Assembly: GCA_025917655.1 (NCBI GenBank)
Contig: CP084620.1
Location: 1,240,001 to 1,304,000, forward strand
Source of the DNA: Chlorella sorokiniana
Lineage: Eukaryota > Chlorophyta > Trebouxiophyceae > Chlorellales > Chlorellaceae
DNA length: 64,000 nucleotides
Reading direction: 5' to 3'
The notes beneath the pieces are model-generated. The model had not been told where the DNA came from. It saw nothing but the letters and a program-made list of their open reading frames with translations, and made no database searches. Below, in pieces: positions 56,901 through 64,000 of this stretch. The position numbers and the translations under genes are program-made. How positions within the stretch are numbered: position 1 is the first letter of the stretch; every line of letters starts with the position of its first letter.

Positions 56901-59611
56901 GGTGAGCTTGAGGGGTGAGCATGAGGGGAGCTGGAGAATTATGCTGCGGTTTGAGCGAGCGACCGCAAGCGGCGGCATGGGCATGGCAGGCAGGCGCGTG
57001 CAAACCCCTGCCAGCAATGGCGTGCGGGGGAGCCAGCTGCAGGCAGTTGCTCACGCCGAGCCGGCGCCGCCGCCCCGCCCAGGCTCACCCGCGGTGATGC
57101 GTACCGCCACCACGTGCCCCGCGGGCGGCGCGCGCTGGCCGCGCTCAAAGTCGAGGGGGTCGGTGGCGGCGGGGTCGGCGGCGTGCAGGCGGCGGATGTC
57201 GGGATGCGGTGCAGCGGCACGCCCATGCCCACCAGCAGCTGGCAGGCGGGGATGTTGACCCCGGAGATCCACTCGGTGACTGGGTGCTCCACCTGCAGGC
57301 GCGGGTTGAGCTCCAGGAAGCAGTACTGCCGCGACTCCATGATGTACAGGAACTCCACCGTGGCGGCGCCCACGTAGCCCACGCTGCGAGCCAGGGCGCG
57401 GGCACACCGCTCCATCTCCTCAAGCACCTGCCCGGTGACAGAGGGGGAGGGGAGGGCGTGATAATACCGTAATAATGTAGAAACAAGAGCATTTGGCAGG
57501 CGAGCGGGCCTCCAATTGCCACATGGCAGGACGCGTGCGCACCTCTGGCGGCGCCGCCACCACCGGCCCCTCCTCCACGATCTTCTGGTGGCGGCGCTGC
57601 ACGGAGCAGTCGCGGCTGAACACGGAGCACACGTTGCCGTGCCTGGGAGGGTGAAAAGTCACAGATGGGGGAGGGGGCGGGGTGGAGTGGAGTGGGAACA
57701 ACGCCTCTTGAACTGTTGGTGCCGCCACAGGACCCTGCATGCTGCATCGATCGTCATGCACACAGGTGGCTGGCTCGTGCAGCCTGCCACACCGTGGCCC
57801 GAGCACGGAGGCCCACCTGTCCGCCAGCAGCTGCACCTCCAGGTGCCGGCTCTGCGGCGCCAGCTTCATGGCGAAGATGGGGGACCCCGGCACCTCGCCC
57901 TGCACCTGCTTGAACACCAGCCGCACATCGTCGTCGCTTAGCACCTGGACGGGGGGGGGGATTTCAGTTATAGAAGGGAGCTGGCCAGCACAGCCTGCGA
58001 CTCCTGGTCACGCTGCACACCCCCAAAGCGCGAGAGGCCGCCGCCGCGACCGTCCCCCCGCCCCGCTTCCCTGCGCCACCCACCTTGCGGATGCCCTTGC
58101 CGCCGCCGCCCCACGACGCCTTGAGCATGACGGGGTAGCCGATGCGGTTGCAGCACTGCAGCGCCTCCGCCAGGCTGTGGATGCACGCGCGGTCGTACAC
58201 CTCGGGGGATGACGCCGCCCTCGCAGGCTGGGAGGGGCAGCGGGACGGGGAGCGCTTTGGGTGGGGCGGCAGGCAGCGCCAGGGCTGGAGAGGGCAGGGC
58301 TCCCGATGCTCTCCCCGGTGCCGGAACGCCGGCCCCATTCGCAACCAAGCCGGCAGGCCTCGCAGGCCGCCCGGGCATGCACACCCGCGGCACGCGAGCC
58401 CCAGCCCACCCACCCGTGTAGTCGACGATGACGCCGTCGCCGCTCCACGGGATGGTGGGCACCCCCGCCGACTGGGCCAGGATGGTGGACCCGATCTTGT
58501 CGCCCAGGGCGGACATGGCGGCGGAGGGCGGCCCCAGGAAGCGGATGCCGCTGGGGGTGGCGTCCAGCGCCTCGGGCAGCTCCGGCTTCTCGCTGGCGTG
58601 GCCCCTGCAGCGGCGTTCGGGGCCGGGGGAGGGGGTAAGCAGCCCACCCCACACGCTGCCTTCCAGGAAGCAGGGACCCAGGCACAGCACCATCAGCCCT
58701 GCTGCCTCAGCCCTGCAGGGCCGCCGCCCACGCACCAGCCGGGCCAGACTGCATCCACGCCGGTGCGCATGGCCATGGCTGTGATGAGCTGGACATTGGC
58801 GTAGTTGTTGGAGTTCTTGCCGCCCGGCACCTCCACAAACTGGTCTGCCAGGCGGATGTGCTCCGCGTCGGCCCGCATGTCCTCGGGGGTGGCCATGGCA
58901 ATCAGGTTGACTGGCGGGTGGGCGGAACCAGGGGGGCAGGCTCAGGACGAGCGCAGCGCAGCTCAGCGGCACACAAGCAGGCCACAACGCAAAGTCGCCC
59001 CCCTCCCCCACCCCACCCCCTCCCTCCCCGCCAGGACACACACGTACACGGCACATGCACACCGTCCGGTATCCCCTGCCTCACCCGCACGCTCGTTGCC
59101 AAAGTTCTTGTAGGCCCAGCTGCGCACCGAGCGCATGAACTTGGTGGCGGCCAGGCCGTTGTTGGCCACCAGCACGCTGTGGATGGGCTTGTCGCCGCCC
59201 CACTCCGCCACGCGTGCATCCAGCTGCGCCGCCAGCTCAGCGGTGCGCTTGGGCACGCCCAGGCGGGTGGAGGAGCTGCAGGCAGGGCAGGGGCAGGGGG
59301 CGCTCGGGCAACCGCATGCTGCATGCACTGCTGCCTGTCGGTCCCCAGCTCCTCATGCTCGGCATGGAGCGCCAGCTTGGGGCTCACCTGTTCAAGTCGC
59401 CATACGACATGGAGAGGAGGGATCGGGATGATGACGACAGCAGCGAGCGCGACGAGCCGCCGCCTGCGCTGCCTGCTCGCTGGTGCTTGGCGGCGGTCGC
59501 CACTGGCGGCGGCGCTGAACCGACGACGGCAGTGGCCGCCCCAGGGGCTCCGCTGCTACCCACTGGACTTCCATTTGACTGCGATTGTGACGGTGCCACG
59601 TCTACCGTCAT
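44966..59611 (-). CDS. ACC1: Homomeric acetyl-CoA carboxylase (multidomain, biotin-dependent)
   Basis: It makes malonyl-CoA for fatty-acid elongation. Start ATG 59611-59609 ([18 protein letters not shown]); no clear transit peptide, so probably cytosolic. Biotin carboxylase (about 59300-56100): [33 protein letters not shown] (ATP loop, about 58120), [15 protein letters not shown] (about 57320-57280). Biotin carrier: EVEVMKMMM with the biotin Lys codon at 55097-55099. The central domain spans about 54900-50900 (for example [20 protein letters not shown] at about 51360-51300). Carboxyltransferase: [16 protein letters not shown] (about 50060), [34 protein letters not shown] (about 48660), [19 protein letters not shown] (about 47980), [28 protein letters not shown] (about 47110). 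The C-terminal helices end at TGA about 44966. More than 30 introns. A two-base shortfall near 47460-47476 breaks WARTVVTG from [11 protein letters not shown]. Confidence 0.97.
49812..49857. repeat. Tandem duplication, 2 x 23 bases, in an ACC1 intron
   Basis: Two adjacent 23-base copies with about two mismatches, each containing GGGTGGGGCTCTGG and ACGTC. They lie just past the exon coding [12 protein letters not shown], inside an intron. Confidence 0.7.
53321..53365. repeat. 9-base minisatellite, five copies, in an ACC1 intron
   Basis: Five head-to-tail copies of CAGGCTC(A/G)G, differing only at one position. They lie between a GTGAGG donor (about 53437) and a CCCCAG acceptor (about 53184) of the minus-strand gene. 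The frame would read AEP repeats if the intron were retained. Confidence 0.8.
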
Positions 59612-59981
59612 TTCCTGTGTGTCCGCCTATCCGAGGGGCTGCGGGTCTCACGGCATCAGATGGCAGGGCCGGCTGGAATGGAGAAACGAACTTCAGGATC
59701 TGATGATCGGCTGAATACTGGAGAAGTGCTCAATGCCCAGGCCAGCCCACCCCTGGAAACTCCCTTTTCACGGCACGAGCTTAGACCGTCTCGCAACTGT
59801 GGGTTAAGGGATCTGTTGCAGATAACATGGCCCAAGGCGAGCACAGAAGGCGATCAGAGCCCCGTCTTTTCGACTGGTGATGTCCTCAGCGCCAGCTCAG
59901 CAAAAGGACTGGTTGGGTGTTGTACGGCCGATTGGGGGTGAATGCTGTTGTCCACCGTTGAATCCAATAAGGGGACAATGC
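59612..59981. promoter_or_regulatory. Divergent promoter region, ACC1 and helical orphan
   Basis: About 370 bases between outward-facing start codons. Less GC-rich than the exons. No specific element recognised. Confidence 0.4.
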
Positions 59982-62292
59982 ATGGCCGCAGAGCCAAGAC
60001 TCCAGCCTCCCACCGATCGCTGCTCGATCTCCAGTGCAGCGATGGCCAACAGAGCCAGTAGACCGCCTTCTGACTTTGCAGCGCAGCTCATTGCAGCTAT
60101 TGAAGATGCCCAAGCCGCTGCCTCTCAACAAAAGCCTGCAACACAGCTTGCACAGGCTGCGTGGGACAAGTTGCAGTATGATTTCCCGGTGAGCGAAGAT
60201 TACACATTTGTAGAAGGGTCCTGCTGCGCAATGCACGGCCTGTGCAATCGCTTTCATGGCTGCCGCTGTCGCCGCCGCTCCCCGTTCTTATCGAGCAAGA
60301 GCGAGTCGATCAAACCTGCAGATAATATCTAGAGACGAGCTAGCTGCGCTCGTGAGTGAGTACGTCAGTGGAAAACGGCGTCGCATCACTGCCCGCTTTC
60401 TGGCCGTCCTGCGCGAGAATGCCGGCGCCGGGGCCCCGGGCAGCGACGCAGGGCAGCCCGGCGAGCCCGGCAACAGCGCAAGCGGGGCAGCTGCAGGCAG
60501 CGGTGAGGTGCTGGTGCCGCTCTACCAGCAGCTGTATGCCGTGGCGGTGGTGCAGAGCCTGAGCGCGTGCCTGGAAGCGCCTGAAGCAGCAGCCGCGCAG
60601 CAGCTGGCAGACCTGCGGGTGGGCGGCGCCGATCAGCGTGCTACGCTGGGGAACAGCCACCTGGAGCAGATGCTGACGGCGGGGATGGCAGCGGCTGATG
60701 CGGCGCAGCACGCCGAGCAGCCAATTGACGCGGGTCAACAGCGGTCGGCGCGGGGCGACGACGACGGCGTGGCGTACGAGCCGATCGATGCTGCGCACCA
60801 GCCGCCCCCATCGACACTGCAGCATCAGCAGGGAGGGCAAGGCGACGCGTCGGCCGACGGCGGCGCGAGCGTGCCGCAGGCAGCAGCGTACCGCTGCAGC
60901 TGGCTGAGCTGGCGGGCCACCTGAGCTACCAGTCCATGGCGGAGGCGGGCGTGGCGCGCGCTGCGCCTCATGCAGCGGCTGGCGGGGTGCCTGGCGGCGG
61001 CGCGGCGCCACCCCCGCTTTCTGGAGCTGGAGGGGGTGGCCCACCCGCTGCTGCGCCTGGCCACCGACCGCATGGCGGCGGCACCCGCTGAGCTGGAGGC
61101 GGGCCTGGCAGCTCTGCTGGACGCGCTTGGGGTCCCTGGCGGCAGCATGCCCAGCAGCAGCAGCGGAGCCAGCAAGCAGGATGCAGCTGCTGCGGCGGCG
61201 GCAGCGGAGCTTGCGTTTGCCGCGGCGGCGGCCCTGGCGGCGCAGGTGGCGGCGCCGGCAGCGCGGCGGCAGCTGTGGCAGGTGGTGCAGGAGCGGCTGC
61301 TGCCGCTGGCGGGGCAGCAGCTGGAGGCGCAGCAGGTGGCGCTGGCGCGGCAGGCCCGCGCCGCCGCAGGGCAGCCCAGCCCGCAGCAGCTGTACCGCAT
61401 CGCCCTGCCCTGCCAGCTGGTCTACTTCTACGTCCTGCAGGCCCCGTAGCGGCGCTGCAGCCGGGCCCGGGCGGGGCCGCCAGCCGCGTGCACGACAAGC
61501 TCCTGCGCGGCGGCCTCCTCCGCGCCCTGGTGCTGCTGTTTGTGCAGCTGGGGCCGCAGCCCGGCGCCGAGCCGCTGCGCTGCGCGCTGCTGCTGGCCTG
61601 CGCTACAGCGCAGCCGCTGGTCGACTGGGCGGCCGCCGTGCCCGGCTTTGATGCCGCCGCGGCAGCGCCCGCGCTGCAGCCGGGCGGCGAGGCGCGGGTG
61701 CACGGCGCATTGTGGGGGTGCTGCGGGGGTGGGGGCACACAGCTGGCGGCGCTGCTGGATGATGTGCTCACCGCAAGCAAGGTGGGCGGTTCGGGGTTGT
61801 CCACTGCTGTGTCTCCACCTGCCCTTCGACGGACCCCCGCTGGCTGCGCCCTCTGCGGCTCTGTCCCTGCCGCATGCACTGGTGGCGCGACGCCTGCACG
61901 CTGCCGCCCCCTCCCCTGCCCATCAGGTACCAGCTGTGTTCCAGGCGCTGCAGCTGATGGCCGACATGCAGGCGGTCTCGCGGCGGCCGCAGCCCCTGTG
62001 GGATGCTGCCGTGGATGCCGCGCTGCGACGGCTGGCAGCCACGCTGCGGGAGCGGTACAGCAAGCCGAGGCAGGAGGGGGAGGCTGAGCAAGCCGCGGCA
62101 GCCGGCAGCTGGAGTAGCAGCAGCCAGAGTGAGGCGGACGACGCTGCGGATGCCCGCAAGCTGGCAGTTGACCCGCAGGAGCAGGCAGAGCTGCTGGCGA
62201 TGCGGCGCGCGCAGCAGCTGCAGCCCTCATGCCTAAAGCTGGTCAAGGACCTGCTGCATCGCCACTCTGGCGGCGGCGGCAAGCACGATTAA
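59982..62292 (+). CDS. Uncharacterised alpha-helical, Ala-rich protein
   Basis: No family recognised. Start ATG 59982 (MAAEPRLQPPTDRCSISSA); an in-frame ATG at 60042 is the alternative. Exon 1 ends DKLQYDFP at a GTGAGC donor (about 60189) and joins in phase to IISRDELAALVSEYVSGKRR at 60322. Helical blocks follow: VPLYQQLYAVAVVQSLSACL, LAELAGHLSYQSMAEAGVA, LRLMQRLAGCLAAARRHPRF, RRQLWQVVQERLLPLAGQQL, YRIALPCQLVYFYVLQ, KLLRGGLLRALVLLFVQLGP, QLAALLDDVLTASK and, after an intron, VFQALQLMADMQAV. The C-terminus is LKLVKDLLHRHSGGGGKHD with TAA 62290-62292. Frame slips near 60960 and 61445 look like missing G/C bases. The repeated helix pattern suggests an ARM/HEAT-like solenoid, but I see no signature residues. 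Confidence 0.55.
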
Positions 62293-62994
62293 TATGGAAT
62301 GTGGGTGTAACATATGCTGGGCACTTTCTTGAGGCCACTTCTCCTTGTTTAATTTTCGCGACGCAAGATGTACTGGATGTGCCCTGCTGAGCCTACCTGC
62401 ACCGTGCAACGTCGGTGGCGGGAGGGGCTGGTAGTGGGCGGGCAGCCTGCTGATGTAACACAAGGTGGTGCTGGTTTCCTAGCACAGAAATTGCATGCCA
62501 CATGGTTCTTAGACACTGTCAAATTATTCAAAAGCAGCCAGGCCTAGGTTCAGACCTCGAGTTTCCGGGTTGCCGGTGTTTGCCACCAGAACCCTTAATG
62601 TTCTTTATTTCTCTCTTGTCAGCATTTCATCCGAGCTGCAATAGATACAAGCTGCGGCCCAGGGCGGGGATCGCAACTATCTGATAGAAATAGAGGATAT
62701 ATAGTTGGGGCCAACCTTAAGGAAGCGGCAATGCAGCGGCGAGGCGGTATGGGCGGCACGCCCGCTGGCTCGCTCGCGGAAGTCGGGCAGCGCTTCACAA
62801 CATTTTGAGGATGTATACAGATCAGTAGGGCTGCCAGGAAACGGAGGGGAGACCTGGCGTGCGACAGCATCCCCCAGGATGTTGACCCCGGCTTCGAGGT
62901 GAGGAGCGATGCCAGGCGACATGAAGCCTTCTCCCGCACCTTCATTCTTCACAGCAGCCTCGGCTAGTCATCTTTTGAGCACGTACACCTCACA
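62293..62994. promoter_or_regulatory. Intergenic region upstream of psbX
   Basis: About 700 bases without a gene, clearly less GC-rich. GATATATAG at about 62696-62704 is TATA-like but lies some 290 bases before the psbX ATG, so it is only a candidate core promoter with a long leader. Confidence 0.4.
62306..62310 (+). terminator. Candidate TGTAA poly(A) signal
   Basis: TGTAA fourteen bases past the stop of the helical orphan. It matches the chlorophyte poly(A) signal, although the resulting 3' UTR would be very short. Confidence 0.45.
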
Positions 62995-63880
62995 ATGCAG
63001 GCTCTGTCCGTCGCTCAGGCCAAGCCCTTCGTGGGTGCTCAGGGTGAGGGCGATCAGGCTGGGGTTGCTCACCAATCACCCTTGCTTGCGCAATTATTCA
63101 ATGGTAGCTCATATAATTCGCTTGTTCTGCGTGCAGTTGCGGCCAAGGCCCCTCGGGCGCAGGCTCGCGTGGCCCGCGCTGTGGTGTGCAGGTGAGGCCG
63201 CTGTCGTGGGCTGGGATCGCTGTAAGCTCGCCAGTACTTGTTCACAGCCAGCGACAGCGCGGCTGGGAGCAATGGGCCTGGAACGGGAACAGCCTCACCC
63301 TCGGGATAGGTTGCAGATAGGTGGTGCCAGGCTCAGCCTTGTCCCCCATACGCCTCAAGGTTTTTCGAAGAACAGAAATCACGATCAGCCGAGCCTGAGA
63401 GCGACCCCTAGGACCGTGTCAGCGGGGACGCCCGTGCCGCCAGAGCACCAGGCAGCCAAAGCAGCTTTCCGCTAGGACGATGTTCCAAGCTGCTGGAGGC
63501 GCCTAGCTGCGGCTGCCACTAAAGGTGTTCTTCGGCTTTCCTTTCCTGCTGCAGCGCTGCCCCCAAGAAGGAGGCTGTGGCTGCTGGCGTGACCGCTGCG
63601 GCTGCTGCCATGCTGGCGCACCCCATGGCCGCTGAGGCTGCCGTGACCCCAGCCTGAGCAACCTGCTGGGCTCCCTGGCTGCGGGCGGCGTTGTGCTTGC
63701 TGGCATCGCGGTTGCCATCACCGCCGTCTCGTGAGTGCTGCTGCAGTGCTTGAGGCCTGGTGTGATGCATGTCTGTGCACGGAGGCTGTAAGCCTGTGAA
63801 AAGCTGCACCGCGCGATGTGACTCATCGTGTACTGGACCCTTTTCTCCTATGCAGCAACTTCGACTCCATCCGCCGCTAA
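62995..63880 (+). CDS. psbX: Photosystem II reaction-centre subunit X (PsbX), nuclear-encoded
   Basis: PsbX is a single-span thylakoid subunit near cytochrome b559 that tunes plastoquinone turnover at QB. Four exons: MQALSVAQAKPFVGAQ (62995 to about 63043), VAAKAPRAQARVARAVVC (about 63137-63192), RAAPKKEAVAAGV through the membrane span (about 63555-63730), and NFDSIRR with TAA 63878-63880. Introns join in phase (G/TT, AG/C, TC/C). The leader is two-part: a basic Ala-rich stromal signal, then a hydrophobic VTAAAAAMLAHPMAAEA thylakoid signal. The mature part is TPSLSNLLGSLAAGGVVLAG and the rest of the span, then TAVSNFDSIRR. C-run 63647-63650 has four bases where the conserved TPSL requires five. 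As written a stop follows at once, which I take as a sequencing error. Confidence 0.93.
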
Positions 63881-64000
63881 ATGTCCTTCGCGGACGGGCG
63901 GTTATCGCCACGAGAAGACAATCACCCTCGCTCTCACCCTTGCTACCCTCGGGCCGTAGGCCTCGCTCGTTTTGCTAAGCGCTGGGGCGGTCGCGGGGCC

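Noticed and set aside
62545-62600. tRNA-like stretch with GGTTCAGACC
   Set aside because: No matching acceptor stem or anticodon arm can be folded around it.
1-63880. Programmed ribosomal frameshifting as the cause of the frame slips
   Set aside because: The sites are scattered over unrelated genes, lack a common slippery sequence and downstream structure, and all sit at G/C runs.

Overview
The window is nuclear DNA of a GC-rich green alga, most likely a Chlorella-like trebouxiophyte. It carries a nuclear gene for photosystem II subunit PsbX with a two-part targeting leader. Genes are compact and packed with short GT-AG introns that end in C-rich pyrimidine tracts. Several proteins are plant or algal types: a BASS4-like plastid carrier, an EHD protein with its EH domain first, a plant-type cytidine deaminase and IPK1. 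I saw no transposon, retroelement, viral element, rRNA, tRNA or CRISPR array.

Layout, left to right: a KNL1/Spc7-like kinetochore scaffold (1-5229, minus, C-terminus off the left edge); a DUF155/RMD1-family membrane protein (5721-8147, plus); an archaeal-type cyclic 2,3-diphosphoglycerate synthetase-like GTPase (8602-11566, minus); a FIG4/SAC-type phosphoinositide phosphatase (12459-17649, minus); a 222-residue orphan (18459-19438, plus); BASS4 (20050-22507, minus); a NOL8-like RRM protein (22712-25244, plus); COX19 (25457-26039, minus); an EHD ATPase (26553-30850, plus); an unrecognised CxxC-ended protein (about 31076-32215, minus); IPK1 (32764-34577, plus); a short-chain dehydrogenase (34914-35860, minus); cytidine deaminase (36184-38031, minus); a GRF zinc finger plus DEDDh exonuclease (38216-39942, plus); a C2-domain protein (40146-42480, minus); a Gln/Ser-rich orphan (43443-44673, plus); a 14.6 kb homomeric acetyl-CoA carboxylase (44966-59611, minus); a helical orphan (59982-62292, plus); and psbX (62995-63880, plus).

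The genes serve unrelated housekeeping roles: mitosis, phosphoinositide and inositol phosphate metabolism, endocytic membrane remodelling, fatty-acid precursor supply, pyrimidine salvage, ribosome assembly, respiratory-complex assembly and photosynthesis. There is no operon-like logic. Strands mostly alternate, so many neighbours are head-to-head with 0.2-0.8 kb between start codons and may share promoters.

The coding frame is repeatedly lost by one base at runs of G or C. It happens in psbX, COX19, the cDPGS-like gene, the SAC phosphatase, KNL1, the DUF155 gene, the exonuclease and probably ACC1. In each case one more G or C restores a conserved family motif. I read this as under-called homopolymers in a draft assembly, not as gene decay. 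Exon ends given here are by eye.
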